Shown here: positions 38,656 through 49,864 of the stretch, in pieces
Layout of the letters: the number at the start of each line of letters is the position of its first letter
Numbering within the stretch: position 1 is the first letter of the stretch
DNA from: Neisseriales bacterium
GTDB lineage: Bacteria > Pseudomonadota > Gammaproteobacteria > Burkholderiales > Q3-R57-64
Reading direction: 5' to 3'
Assembly: GCA_016699915.1 (NCBI GenBank)
Contig: CP064990.1
Span: 806,001 to 870,000, forward strand
Length of the DNA: 64,000 nt
The notes under the pieces: model-generated
Told to the model about the DNA's origin: nothing
What the model saw: only the letters and a program-made list of their open reading frames with translations
Databases searched by the model: none
Program-made: the position numbers and the translations under genes

Positions 38656-41442
38656 TTAACAAACTGATTTTGCTTTATCAATGCGATTTTTGACTTCCCG
38701 CGGTTCAAAAATAAGCTCATAACACCACATACCAAAACCACCATGGCTATTTACCGCCTTTGTCCATTCCTCTGCAGCGCTCTGTTTGGCTCTAACTTCC
38801 TCCGAATCTTTGCCTTTTATTTCAAGAATAATATGCAAATTATCTGATCTTTTTACAATGAAATCCGGTCGATATTTTCTTGTAATACCTTGATAAATAT
38901 AAGAGATTTCAAAACCTAGGTGATCGTTTTTTACCCAAGATATTACGCTAGGATGTTCATCTAAAACACAGGCAGCATTCAATTCCCAACCACTGTCAGA
39001 AACACAAGCATTAATATGAGATTTTTTCGTTTCTTTACATGGTTTGGCTGTGTACCAAGTCTGCATATCTTTAGTTGACCCTATTGATCTATTAGAATCT
39101 GTAAAAATAATGTCAATTCGCTCTTTATTTTCATATTTAATAAATTGCCAAATATGCTCAACAATTTCGCCCATTTTGAAAGTCAAAGCTAGTTGCTTTT
39201 TAAGCACATCTTGCTGCCAGTCAATAGGTCGAATTCTAATTTTTTCAGACAATAAAAATTGCTCAGCAATACGCACAATCTGTGACACAAGCATTATTTT
39301 GTTACCATTCCAGCTAGGATTCATTTTTTCATAAATATCAAGTGATATTTGAAAAATAATAGTTTGCATCCTCTGCAGTTGTGCTAACTTTTCCAAATTG
39401 ATATTAGAAAGCATTGCTAAATTTGCTTGACCACCAACCATATCAGCCAATTCCGCAGAAAACATTGCATCTGTAACATTAACCGTAAATAAATCAACTT
39501 TGTTTATATCAACACTTAAGTGAGGCTTGTAGTGGTAATTAATCCGCGCGATATTAGGCCATTTAATTTCACAATCAGAGCGTTCTTGGCAAACAGCAAT
39601 TTTTGTCTTGGGCTCTGTAGGTTTCAAAACAGAAATATCTGCTGATTCGTGAGGAAGAAAGGTAAAAGGAATGCCAAAAATATTCACATGCTCAGGATTA
39701 TATAAATTGGTCTCCTTGTTAATTTCATAAGCTGTTCTGCGAAGGCCGCGACCCACAACTTGTTCACACAATAACTGGCTTGAAAAAGCTCTTAATCCCA
39801 TAATATGTGTTACTGTTCTCGCATCCCATCCCTCAGACAACATAGCAACAGATATAACATGCTGAATCTCCCCTCCAGGCTCTCCAACCTGTCCGACAGT
39901 ATTTACTTTTCTTCGTAACAATTCCGCTCTTTCTTTTAAAGTCTGTTTTTTCGTATTAGCATCCTGTTCAACAATTTGAGCAGTATCACCAACAGATTCC
40001 GCTTCACTTAAAATTTTGGAGTCAATTCTGAGTATTTTACGGCTATCACATAATTGAGGAATAGGTATCTTATTATGCTCAAAAACATATTCAATGCGCT
40101 CAGCTGTTTCTGTGCGATTAGTCACTGTAATCATTACGGGCGGTACTTTATGACCAATTTTATCCCATCTTATTTTTGTCAAACGCCAATCTTCGCCTAG
40201 CAATAAATATGCGTTAATTACTAGTTCAGGCAAAGGATCATGCGGTTTGATATTTGAGCGATTTAAATTATCCTTTACATCGTCGTTCATATAAAGGTGA
40301 TAAAGCTTGGATTTAAAGAGCTCCAAATTAGGAATTACGCCATCTCGCACCACAATGCGTGATGTCTTCACCAAACCTGATTCAATTGCATCATTTAAAC
40401 TAAAGTCACTTACAATCCATTCAAAAAGGGCTTCCTCAATATTTTATTTGATAGATGGAACAAAAGGCGTTGCGGAAAAATCAAAACATCTTAAAATGCC
40501 ACGTGCACGATGGATGCGATCCAGACCACCTATCCAAATAGTAGCTTGTTCAGCTTCTTTTGCTGCTGTGCCCTTTTTTATTTTTGGCGGCACTCTCCAA
40601 GCATGATGAGCTTCATCATTAATGACTATAATATTTTTTGCATGACCAAACTCCGCACACACTTCTTTAGTATATGCTTCGTCACTTTTTACGCCACGTT
40701 TATCAACAGAACTTTTTTTGGCAAGTTTCTCGCCCGAATCCCACGCTAGGACATGCCAATTATGAATTAATATCCTCCCTTGAAATAACTGTTCCCTCAT
40801 TGAGGCTGGCACGATATCAAAAATCACAAAATAATTACTTCTCTTACCTGGACAAAGTACACTCAATCTCTCTTTCACTGTCAAACTGGGCGCAATGATC
40901 AAAATATACCTAGAAAAACGCACATCTTTAGGGTAGAGTACCTTGTTAATAATCTGCCAAGCAATAAGCATACCCATGACAACGGTTTTTCCAGTACCCG
41001 TTGCCATCTTTGCACAGAATCTATTGAAATCACCCCCATCATTTTTGATGTTGATCCCGACTCGATCTGCTTCAGGAGCTTCAGTAATCCAGATAAGCGT
41101 TTCAATCGCTTCCAATTGGCAAAAAAAGAATGGTGTATCCCTTATTGTCCCAGCATGCCAATGCTGAAGTAATTTTTTTGTTGCTCCAGTAACACCTGGA
41201 TAATTTTTTTCTCGCCACTTTGACACTCTTTTGCGTATCTCATTAACGAGTGGTATTTCAATAAATCGTCCCGGATCATCTAAAGATTTTGAGTTATGTG
41301 AAGCTACAGTATATCCTGCCGAGCGACGCTCTCCATTAATTAAACGAAAATTGCAAGAATGGCTATCATACTGTCAAAACTTCTTCGGCTCTTCATATGG
41401 GGAATTGATGATAAGTTGATCGATAGATCGCGTGCCAACCAT
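38656..41442 (-). pseudogene. Restriction endonuclease subunit (BPTD_3080/type III Res-like), broken by two in-frame stops
   Basis: Helicase-nuclease subunit of a type III-like restriction system. One frame of 929 codons runs from MVGTRSIDQLIINSPYEEPK to the final stop, but it is interrupted by TGA at 41374-41376 (where relatives have Trp, PKKF-W-QYD) and TAA at 40444-40446 (after FSATPFVPSIK). Between them are Walker A ATGTGKT and the DEAH motif VINDEAHHAW; then NIEEALFEWIVSDF continues in frame. The C-terminus has a PD-(D/E)XK nuclease motif (YRPDFIVKRS...ILEIKGKD). With no frameshift, the decay looks recent. Confidence 0.88.
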
Positions 41443-41450
41443 AGATCTTC

Positions 41451-41897
41451 CTAGGAAACTAAATGGATAATTTTGAGACTTTCAATACCTCTGTCATCCA
41501 CAATTTTAACGGCTGCTCGTCGATAAATTCCAATTTCAAATGGTAAAGAAGTAATTCCAGAATATGATTTAATCAATTCCTCATCAATTTCCCCTTTGAG
41601 ATTTTTGGCTAACTTCGTCCAACCATCCATCTTATCGGACATTGGGAAAAACAACTGTCTAGGAAATAAACTGTGTCCATCATAATCAGTATCCAGCATC
41701 CATAAAGCAATTTTATCGGTACCACCCGATTCAATTTGACCTGTCTGGACATTAAAATAATCAAAACCTTTGACTTCAATTTACCATTTGCCACTTTTAC
41801 CAAATTTACTAATAACATCCGGCTGACCAATCAACCAAAAGCTTCCACTGCTAGAATGCGCTTTTTTAAGATCGCTAGTTAACAAATCTGGATTCAT
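41451..41897 (-). pseudogene. Accessory protein of the restriction-modification locus, broken by one stop
   Basis: A 148-residue frame, MNPDLLTSDLKKAHSSSGSF to the stop, interrupted by TAA at 41781-41783 just after FGKSGKW; IEVKGFDYFNVQTGQIESGG continues in the same frame. Relatives probably have Gln here (CAA to TAA). A protein of this kind usually sits between the methyltransferase and nuclease genes in this system type. The IEVKG and WMLDTDYDG stretches could belong to a nuclease-like fold, but the function is unknown. It starts 16 bases after the methyltransferase stop. Confidence 0.7.
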
Positions 41898-41912
41898 CTG
41901 AACTTTAAGAAG

Positions 41913-43978
41913 CTATGTATTAGGCCACTTGGCTTCATCAATACCCTTGGCAGCTTCTGGATCAAACTGAAAAGCAGCAAAAATAATCAAAGTAGGTTTT
42001 GGGATCAGATCTTGTGCTTCGCCAATCGCTAAACTTACCTGACATTGTTCAAGCGGTGCATGATCTGGACCAAATACTATAACTGCACGTTCAGGAAATT
42101 CAGATTTTGTTTCTGCGTCAGCGTGTAGATAATGGCAAGCAGCAAGAGTTTCAATATATGCAAACTCAATTTTTTGACCGAATTTACCACGAATACCCGT
42201 CTTTAAGAGTTCGTCTTGCCAATCGTACTGACGGATGGTTTCTGGCGTTCGAGTAGCATATATGTCCACCCTTTCAGAAATATTTAAATCTTCTTCATCA
42301 ATGCGTTTTACAATAGGGGCAGGAACAGCTTCGACGGTAAATGGGCCTGTAACACGGATCTTAGTATTGTCTTTAATTGGCCTATCAACAAAAGTCACTA
42401 TCTCGGGAGGTTCTTCGCCAATAATTGATCCCATAGTGATTTTTTCTGTCCTTTGATATAAAAATCCACTGGACACTCCTTCTCCCTTTTCTGCCAAAGA
42501 GAAATAATCAAAGATCTGAGTAGCTAGCCTTTGCTTTGCAATATTTATAGCAACCCTAGAAGTATCACAAGTAATCCATCTACGACCAAAACGCTCTGCT
42601 ACAACTGCAGTTGTCCCAGAACCGCAAGTAGGATCCAAAATAAGATCGCCTGGATCAGTACTAGCCAAGATACATCTCTCTAATACCTTTTCTGCAGTCT
42701 GCACAACATAGGTTTTATTTCTAGCACCAGCCGTGTCGTCCCAAAAACTTACCAGATCTTTAAAACCAAAATCATCCAAAAAATAAATGTAACGAATACT
42801 TTTTTCGTTAGTTGCATAAATCCTATTTTGTTGGATTAGTTTTTGCATACCTTCAAGTTTAGTAACCCATGATGTCCCCTTTTTTGGTTTGTAAATGCTT
42901 CCTTGGAATTCAACAGGATAAATGTAATTCTCACCGTTGGAATGAGTGGGCTCAATGAAACTAATTGAAAAATTCTCGAATCTTTTGGTAAACATTGGTA
43001 ATTAGCAATTTCCTCTCGGGTCATCTTTCTTCTTGAGCCATCTTGAATCTCTATCCAGCTCCAACTGCTATCCCCTTCAGTATCTTGCGAAACATAAAGT
43101 TGCCGGTATTTTAGAATTTTTTTATCTTTGGCATACCATAATAAGAAATCATGCATGCATTCAAGATATTTAGCGCCAAGTGGTCCTGTTTTTTTGCGAA
43201 AAGGAATAATTGCCACAAAATTCTGAGCTCCCAATACTTCATCCATCAGCTCCCGAATGTGATGCAGATTTTTATCGCTAATCTGGACAAAACAACTACC
43301 GCTGTCCGTTAGTAAATCACGCGCCAACAACAGGCGATCCCTCATGTAAGTGAGGTAGGAATGGATGCCCAACTCCCATGTATCCCGAAACGCTTTAATT
43401 GTTTCTGGCTCTGCTGTTAGATCATCATCCTTCCCATCTTGAACCTCTTTCTTATTAAAAAATGGTTGGAAGTTAGAGCCATAGGTAATTCCATAGGGTG
43501 GATCTATATAAACCATTTGTACCTGAGAAGCCATACCCTCTTTTTCTAAGAGGCTATTCATCACGAGCAAACTATCGCCCGCAATTAAACGATTGGACCA
43601 ATTATTTTTATGTTGATAAAACTCAATTGCTTCACGAATAGGTTTAGTTTGATCAATCTAACTACCAAAAAGATCTGGCTGACTATCCTCTTTACCATTA
43701 GATTTTACTCGTCGCACTGATTGAATAATTGTCCTTGGATCAATACGTTCATGAATATGCAACGAAACAGTTGATACATCAAAACTAACATGTTCAGACT
43801 TGCCAGCCCATTGTAGAGATGGATCAAAATGTGGATCATATTGGTAAGTTTTTTTACCAGTATCTTTATCAGTATCCGGAGTGACCAAACCAACTGGCGG
43901 ATTATTAGTGCGCGTTTTTCCGGCATGGGTATAGGTATTAATTTCTTTTGCAGAGTATTTTTTGCTTTGACTGGCCAT
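41913..43978 (-). pseudogene. Site-specific DNA-methyltransferase (Mod, beta class), broken by a stop and a frameshift
   Basis: Adenine-type DNA methyltransferase of the restriction locus. It starts MASQSKKYSAKEINTYTHAG. After SQPDLFGS a TAG at 43658-43660 interrupts the frame, which then continues IDQTKPIREAIEFYQHKNNW. Catalytic motif IV is IDPPYGITYGSNFQPF. Near 42955-42995 one base appears to be lost (the two frames differ by a one-base deletion); the rest, from THSNGENYIYPVEFQG, is intact and carries the SAM motif ILDPTCGSGTTAVVAERFG. The order DPPY before the SAM motif is the beta class. It cannot make a full-length enzyme. Confidence 0.88.
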
Positions 43979-44049
43979 TTTCCCACATCGCTTACTAGGC
44001 GTATCACAAAACTCTTAAGACAAATAAGAAAAAATTAAAACGATCAGTT

Positions 44050-44283
44050 TCATTCACTATTTTTAGGACGGAAACGTTGTAGATCACCATATTTTTGTTG
44101 AAACTTATCAACCCGTCCTGCTGTGTCAACAATTTTTTGCTTACCCGTATAAAAAGGATGGCATTTTGAGCAAACCTCTAAATGCAATTTTCCCTTGTCC
44201 ATAGTGGAACGCGTAGCAAATTTATTGCCACATGAACAAGTAACTGATAGATCAAAATACTCAGGATGAATATCCTTCTTCAT
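44050..44283 (-). CDS. rpmE: 50S ribosomal protein L31 (zinc form)
   Basis: A 77-residue protein, [20 protein letters not shown], with CSC and CSKC zinc-ligand pairs and [20 protein letters not shown]. The cysteines mark the zinc-binding paralogue, as opposed to the zinc-free RpmE2. It is the first core gene after the eut/restriction region, which appears inserted between ubiI and rpmE. Confidence 0.97.
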   Translation of the reverse strand: MKKDIHPEYFDLSVTCSCGNKFATRSTMDKGKLHLEVCSKCHPFYTGKQKIVDTAGRVDKFQQKYGDLQRFRPKNSE

Positions 44284-44386
44284 ATACTATTCCTAACAGG
44301 AGCCAAATTCGGTCGGTTTGTCAAAAGAACTATGGCTTATTGTAGCATAAACCCATCATTAATTTCGCAAGCCTATCCAGAAGAAG

Positions 44387-45781
44387 TTACATGCGACGCC
44401 ACTTCGTTCGACCTGATAGATCATCCTCTAATACAATACCCTGCTCAAATAATGCTTTGCGAATCATATCAGCCTTTGTCCAGTCTTTTGCGATGCGTGC
44501 AGCGTTTCGCTGACTAATCATGGTCTCAATATCGCTCTTCGTATATGTCGAAGCCGTAGTGCTGGTATCTTGAAAAAACGCTTCAGGCGATCCTGTTAAG
44601 AGCCCCAAAATATTAGCAAGTGCTCTGAATTCACTCGCAAATATGGGGTCTTGAGTGCGATTGAGGATATGCGCCATTTCAAATAAAATAGCAACCGCCT
44701 CTGCTGTGTTAAAATCGTCATTCATAGCTGCTTTAAAACGTGCCGGATAGCTTTTTGACCAATCCACTGGTTCTGGTATGGTCATTTGCCTTATATAGCG
44801 TAAGGGCATATAGAGCTTTGCCAAAGACTGTTTTGCATCTTCAAGGATCGATGAGCTGTAGTGAATCATGCTGCGATAATGACTGCGCACGATAAGAAAC
44901 CGTAACACTTCCCCGTTTACACGCTTTAAAACTTGGCGAATCGTTATAAAATTATCCAAACTCTTTGACATTTTTTGGTGATTGATATTTACAAAGCCGT
45001 TATGTAACCAATAATTAACCCATCGTTGGCCTTGCGGTCGCTTTGCAATACCCTCACTTTGCGCAATTTCATTTTCATGATGTGGAAACTGTAAATCTGA
45101 GCCACCACCATGAATATCAAACTGACCACCTAAGTAACGTAAACTCATCGCTGAGCATTCAATATGCCAGCCCGGCCGGCCGAGTCCCCATGGACTTTGC
45201 CAATACGGCTCACCTGCTTTGGATTTTTTCCATAACACAAAATCCCCAACGTGGCGCTTTGTCTCATCTTCTCCAATCCGAGACTCCGTCTGAAGCATCA
45301 TAGGTGTCTTGCCAGATAATTGACCGTATGGTAAAAACTTTTCAATGTCATAACACACATCCCCATTAGTCGTCACATAAGCAAGTCCATGAGCAATAAG
45401 CTCTTGGATCAACGTAATCATGTTATCAATATGTTCTGTTGCGTGGGGTTCAATATTAGGTTGCAGTAACCCCAACTGATTACAATCTTCGTGCATGGCT
45501 TGTGTAAAACGTTCTGTTAAAACAGTCATTGATTCGTTTTGTGTCATAGCACGCTGAATAATTTTGTCATCAATATCGGTGATGTTGCGCACATAAGTGA
45601 CATCGTAACCTAAAGCCATCAACCAACGATAAATCACATCAAAAGCAACTAACATACGAGCATGGCCAATATGGCAATAATCGTAAACCGTCACACCACA
45701 TACATACATACGAACGACATTACCCTGAATTGGTACAAATACTTCCTTTTGTTTAGTCAGTGTATTAAAGAGGGTCAGCAT
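44387..45781 (-). CDS. cysS: Cysteinyl-tRNA synthetase
   Basis: Charges tRNA-Cys. The 464 residues match the family (about 461). N-terminal MYVCGVTVYDYCHIGHARML holds a zinc-ligand Cys and the HIGH motif. GWHIECSAMSLRYLGGQFDI and GGGSDLQFPHHENEIAQSEG provide the other zinc ligands. NINHQKMSKSLDNF is the KMSKS loop. The C-terminus is somewhat diverged but keeps IVLEDDLSGRTKWRR. It is downstream of glnS on the same strand. Confidence 0.97.
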   Translation of the reverse strand: MLTLFNTLTKQKEVFVPIQGNVVRMYVCGVTVYDYCHIGHARMLVAFDVIYRWLMALGYDVTYVRNITDIDDKIIQRAMTQNESMTVLTERFTQAMHEDCNQLGLLQPNIEPHATEHIDNMITLIQELIAHGLAYVTTNGDVCYDIEKFLPYGQLSGKTPMMLQTESRIGEDETKRHVGDFVLWKKSKAGEPYWQSPWGLGRPGWHIECSAMSLRYLGGQFDIHGGGSDLQFPHHENEIAQSEGIAKRPQGQRWVNYWLHNGFVNINHQKMSKSLDNFITIRQVLKRVNGEVLRFLIVRSHYRSMIHYSSSILEDAKQSLAKLYMPLRYIRQMTIPEPVDWSKSYPARFKAAMNDDFNTAEAVAILFEMAHILNRTQDPIFASEFRALANILGLLTGSPEAFFQDTSTTASTYTKSDIETMISQRNAARIAKDWTKADMIRKALFEQGIVLEDDLSGRTKWRRM

Positions 45782-45812
45782 GATTTAGGTACTTGTCGTC
45801 AAGAAAGTACAA

Positions 45813-47513
45813 TTAAAGTTTTTGCCAAGTATCTTTTAAAGATACAGTACGATTAAAAACAATCGTTTTATTGGGCTGATGGTCAAAGCGATCTGTCACA
45901 AAATAACCTAAGCGCTCAAATTGACATTTTGTCTCGGGTTGCCAGTTTGCCACAACAGGCTCAACCCACCCATTAATGTTTTGCATCGGATCAACTAGCG
46001 TAGCAAGTTGGGCAGTATGCGTTGACTCCATATAATCAACCGCATTGAGATGCGGTACAGTCAGTAATCGATTGTACAACCGAACTTGTACCGGGATCGC
46101 ATGATGGCAAGCAATCCAGTGGATCACTCCTTTGACCTTGCGCCCCAGCGGGCTTTTACCTAATGTGTCGTGATCAATAGAGCAATGTAGCGCAATGATA
46201 TGTCCCTGATCATCTTTGATCACTTCATTGCAACGTATTACATAACTATAACGCAAACGTACTTCTCCCCCTAACACTAAGCGTTGCCAACCTATGGGGG
46301 GTACTTCTGCAAAATCGTCTTGCTCAATAAAAATTTCTTGGGCAAGTGGTATGACACGCTCACCAAAATCGGTATTTTGAGGATGAAAAGCAGCACAACG
46401 ATTTTGGCTAACCTGAGCTTGATAATTGGTTAATACTACGCGTAACGGACGCAATACTGCCATGATACGAGGAACTCGCATTTCAAGGTCATCACGTATC
46501 GTACCCTCTAAAACATCCATAGCAATGACATTAGCAGATTTAGTAATCCCAACGCGTGCGATGAACTGCTTCAGTCCGCTTGGTAAATAGCCTCTGCGTC
46601 GCATACCAGACACAGTCGGCATACGCGGATCATCCCAACCACTAACTACCCCTTCTTGTACCAATTTACCCAAAAAACGTTTGGAAGTAATTGTATGGCA
46701 CATCTCAAGGCGAGAAAACTCATACTGATGCGGCAGCAGAGGCAGCTTTAAAAAACCAATATCCACAAGGCGATTCAGTAACCAATCGTAAAACGGACGT
46801 TGATCTTCAAATTCCAAAGTACAAATAGAATGTGTCACTTGCTCTTTTGCGTCCTCTAACGGATGCGCAAAGGTATACATAGGATAAACACACCAAGCAT
46901 CACCCGTGCGATGATGTGTAAGATACCGAATACGATAGATAACCGGGTCGCGCATATTAATATTGGGTGAAGCCATGTCAACTTTAGCACGCAGAACCAT
47001 TTTTCCTTCTTCGTAATCTCCTTTGCGCATCGCAATAAATAGTTGCATGTTCTCTTCAATCGGTCGGTCTCGGTAAGGTGAATTTACCCCCGGTTCAGTT
47101 AGGGTACCGCGATAAATTCTTATTTGGTCTTGGTTTTGTTCATCGACATAGGCAAAACCTGCTCGAATCAGTGCTTGAGCAGCTTGATACATCCACTCAA
47201 AATAGTCAGATGCAAAAAATACCGTTTTAGACCACTGACAACCTAGCCATTGCACATCTTCTTGAATTGCGCGCACAAAGTCATCAGATTCTTTTTCTGG
47301 ATTAGTATCATCAAAGCGTAAATAGCATTCCCCCTGATAGTAGTCAGCCAATCCAAAATTCAATAAAATTGATTTCACATGGCCAATATGTAAATAGCCA
47401 TTTGGCTCTGGTGGGAAACGGGTAACAATCTTAAGGTTTGGTTGGTTCTTGATCGCTTTATCCATGACATGCGTGATAAAGTTTTGACCAAGAAAGAAGG
47501 TGGAACGACTCAT
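45813..47513 (-). CDS. glnS: Glutaminyl-tRNA synthetase
   Basis: Charges tRNA-Gln directly; 566 residues (554 in E. coli). The catalytic domain has TRFPPEPNGYLHIGHVKSIL (HIGH motif) and FDDTNPEKESDDFV. The signature loop is ITSKRFLGKLVQEGVVSGWD (E. coli has MSKR). The C-terminal beta-barrel anticodon-binding domains include KVKGVIHWIACHHAIPVQVR and VFNRTVSLKDTW. Presence of GlnRS is typical of beta- and gammaproteobacteria. It is divergent from fbp across an 87-base spacer. Confidence 0.97.
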   Translation of the reverse strand: MSRSTFFLGQNFITHVMDKAIKNQPNLKIVTRFPPEPNGYLHIGHVKSILLNFGLADYYQGECYLRFDDTNPEKESDDFVRAIQEDVQWLGCQWSKTVFFASDYFEWMYQAAQALIRAGFAYVDEQNQDQIRIYRGTLTEPGVNSPYRDRPIEENMQLFIAMRKGDYEEGKMVLRAKVDMASPNINMRDPVIYRIRYLTHHRTGDAWCVYPMYTFAHPLEDAKEQVTHSICTLEFEDQRPFYDWLLNRLVDIGFLKLPLLPHQYEFSRLEMCHTITSKRFLGKLVQEGVVSGWDDPRMPTVSGMRRRGYLPSGLKQFIARVGITKSANVIAMDVLEGTIRDDLEMRVPRIMAVLRPLRVVLTNYQAQVSQNRCAAFHPQNTDFGERVIPLAQEIFIEQDDFAEVPPIGWQRLVLGGEVRLRYSYVIRCNEVIKDDQGHIIALHCSIDHDTLGKSPLGRKVKGVIHWIACHHAIPVQVRLYNRLLTVPHLNAVDYMESTHTAQLATLVDPMQNINGWVEPVVANWQPETKCQFERLGYFVTDRFDHQPNKTIVFNRTVSLKDTWQKL

Positions 47514-47600
47514 AACAGTATGAACATAATGATCATTAATGCTGTGCGCTAACTAGTAGGCGCTTATAATAACCGTAATTGTATGATTGGATAAAAAAAT

Positions 47601-48602
47601 ATGATGTTGCCTACCTTGTCCGAGTATCTTCAGCTTGCCTACCAAACAAAAAAAATACGAGATGCGGATCTCATCAATCTACTCACAACGATAGCCAATG
47701 CCACGATTCAAATCAGCGAAGCGGTGCGACAAGGTGGCATCATTGATCTATTAGGTTCGGCAGAGCAACAAAACAGCCAGGGCGAAACCCAACAAACATT
47801 AGATATCTATGCTAACCAGGTCATTTTATCAAACTGTGAAGCACTTGGCATCTTATCCGGAATGGCCTCAGAAGAGATGGAAACACCTTACATTGCGCCA
47901 AGTGTTTTGCCAAAAAAACGTTATTTGCTGCTCTTTGATCCGTTGGATGGTTCATCCAATATTGCAATTAATGCGCCGATTGGATCCATTTTTTCGATAT
48001 TGGTCAAACCATCATCCAATCTACCTACCACAGCAGAAGATTTTTTACAGCCTGGTCATCAACAAATCGCTGCGTGTTACGCTCTGTATGGTCCGCAAAC
48101 TTTTTTTGTATTAACAATCGGCTATGGCACCGCAGGATTCACGCTGGATCATAAAACCAATCAATTTATCTTGACCCATCCTGCATTCAATATTCCAGAC
48201 AATACCACCGAATTTGCAATTAATATGTCCAATCAACGATACTGGGAAGCACCGGTACAACGCTACATTCATGAGCTATTAAGCGGGCAAATAGGTTCTC
48301 GAAGTAAAAATTTTAATATGCGCTGGGTGGCTGCAATGGTCGCTGATGTCCACCGCATTTTGATGCGGGGCGGTGTATTTGCTTATCCGTGTGATCAACG
48401 ACCTACCAACAGGTCAGGTAAACTACGACTTTTATACGAAGCCAATCCGATGGCTTTTTTAGTTGAGCAAGCAGGGGGGCTAGCATATGATGGCAAAAAT
48501 CGGATCATGGCGATTCTACCAACTACCCTACATCAACGTGTTGCTGTATTTTTGGGAGCCAAAGAAGAAATTGAGCAACTTGTTGATTATCATCGCGCCT
48601 AA
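47601..48602 (+). CDS. fbp: Fructose-1,6-bisphosphatase class 1
   Basis: Gluconeogenic enzyme hydrolysing fructose-1,6-bisphosphate. The 333 residues show the metal-site LLLFDPLDGSSNIAINAPIG, the SEEMETPY region (ASEEMETPYIAPS), and the substrate-binding GGVFAYPCDQRPTNRSGKLR followed by LLYEANPMAFLVEQAGG. It could support growth on two-carbon products such as acetyl-CoA from ethanolamine, an inference. Two adjacent ATGs make the exact start uncertain by one codon. It is convergent with moeA. Confidence 0.96.
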   Translation: MMLPTLSEYLQLAYQTKKIRDADLINLLTTIANATIQISEAVRQGGIIDLLGSAEQQNSQGETQQTLDIYANQVILSNCEALGILSGMASEEMETPYIAPSVLPKKRYLLLFDPLDGSSNIAINAPIGSIFSILVKPSSNLPTTAEDFLQPGHQQIAACYALYGPQTFFVLTIGYGTAGFTLDHKTNQFILTHPAFNIPDNTTEFAINMSNQRYWEAPVQRYIHELLSGQIGSRSKNFNMRWVAAMVADVHRILMRGGVFAYPCDQRPTNRSGKLRLLYEANPMAFLVEQAGGLAYDGKNRIMAILPTTLHQRVAVFLGAKEEIEQLVDYHRA

Positions 48603-48610
48603 AAAAACTG

Positions 48611-49822
48611 CTACCAAGGTAAAAAATCAACTTGGTCTCCTGCTTTAACTGTTTGTCCAGCGAAAATATGCGCCAAACCATTGGCCCAAAAACAAGAAGA
48701 AAAAACGCCTGAACTTTGGTTGGGATATGGCTCAAGATACCAACCTGAATCATCTTGTTTACGTTGTACACGTAAAAATGTTTCGCGATCAGGATCTGGC
48801 TTTGCTACTGTAAACGCAGCACATGTCGGTATCGCTCGTAGCGTTAATGTGGGAACAACCCCCAAACGTGCTAATAAAAAGGGTTTTACAAATATTTCAA
48901 AGGCAATAAAACCAGAAACAGGATTGCCAGGTAGCCCCATAAAATCAGCATCTTGAATCCGTCCAAACGCAAAAGGTTTGCCCGGTTTCATCGCAACCTT
49001 CCACAAGTATAACTCACCCAATTCGCTAACCGCTGCTTTAACAAAATCCTTATCCCCAACTGAAACACCGCCACAAGTTAAGATCACATCAACTTGTCCG
49101 GCCACTTGACTTATAGCATCCATTATAGCAATAGGGTCATCTTTAATAATGCCAAGATCAATCACTTCACAGCGCAATTGTTTAAGGCGAGTATGTAACC
49201 AATAACGGCTCGTATTGTAAATTTTGTTCAAGCATCCTTGATCACCCGGCTCAAGTAATTCATCTCCCGTAAAAAATAAAGCGCATCGCAAAGGCTTGAC
49301 AACAGATAATTGTGCAACCCCAACTGAAGCAGCAAGACCAATAGCGCTGGGCGTTAAAACAAGACCTGCATCCAATAGTAAGCTATTGGCAGCAATATCT
49401 TCTCCTATCCGTCGGATATATTGCCCAGTAACCGGACGCTGCATACATTGAATATGTTGATTAGCAAGCATAGTAACTTGCTCTTGGGCAATGATAGCAT
49501 CAGCGCCAGTTGGGATTGGAGCACCCGTAAAAATACGTGCAGCGGTACCTATTTGAAGCGGTGCGGGCATACTGCCTGCTGTAATGACTTGGCTAATCGG
49601 TAAGGTTAAATGTGCATCAACACAACGCAATGCATAGCCATCCATTGCGCTATTATCATGGGGTGGAATATGCATGGGCGCAGTCAATGCGTGTGATAAA
49701 ACATATCCCTCTGCGTCTAATAAGGGTAGCATTTGGTTCTTGGTCATTAGACGCACTTTATTCGTTAGCGCCCCACAAACTGCCTTGACACTGGCTGGCT
49801 GAAAATTAAAAGTCATCAACAA
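48611..49822 (-). CDS. moeA: Molybdopterin molybdenumtransferase MoeA
   Basis: Inserts molybdate into adenylated molybdopterin. The 403 residues include PLLDAEGYVLSHALTAPMHI, PHDNSAMDGYALR, RIFTGAPIPTGADAIIAQEQ, RRIGEDI, FFTGDELLEPG, the signature VILTCGGVSVGDKDFVKAAV and GLPGNPVSGFIAFEIFVKP, plus the C-terminal domain IV. All parts intact, implying that at least one molybdoenzyme remains. No other molybdenum-cofactor gene is nearby. Confidence 0.95.
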   Translation of the reverse strand: MLMTFNFQPASVKAVCGALTNKVRLMTKNQMLPLLDAEGYVLSHALTAPMHIPPHDNSAMDGYALRCVDAHLTLPISQVITAGSMPAPLQIGTAARIFTGAPIPTGADAIIAQEQVTMLANQHIQCMQRPVTGQYIRRIGEDIAANSLLLDAGLVLTPSAIGLAASVGVAQLSVVKPLRCALFFTGDELLEPGDQGCLNKIYNTSRYWLHTRLKQLRCEVIDLGIIKDDPIAIMDAISQVAGQVDVILTCGGVSVGDKDFVKAAVSELGELYLWKVAMKPGKPFAFGRIQDADFMGLPGNPVSGFIAFEIFVKPFLLARLGVVPTLTLRAIPTCAAFTVAKPDPDRETFLRVQRKQDDSGWYLEPYPNQSSGVFSSCFWANGLAHIFAGQTVKAGDQVDFLPW

Positions 49823-49864
49823 TACACCACTTAGTCATTCAAATAACCGATCATAGCAACAACA

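Noticed and set aside
38656..43978. Stop-codon reassignment (for example TGA read as Trp) as an explanation for the interrupted restriction genes
   Set aside because: All three stop codons occur as interruptions, and TGA is the normal terminator of intact genes such as eutB, eutK and ubiH. Pseudogene decay explains it better.
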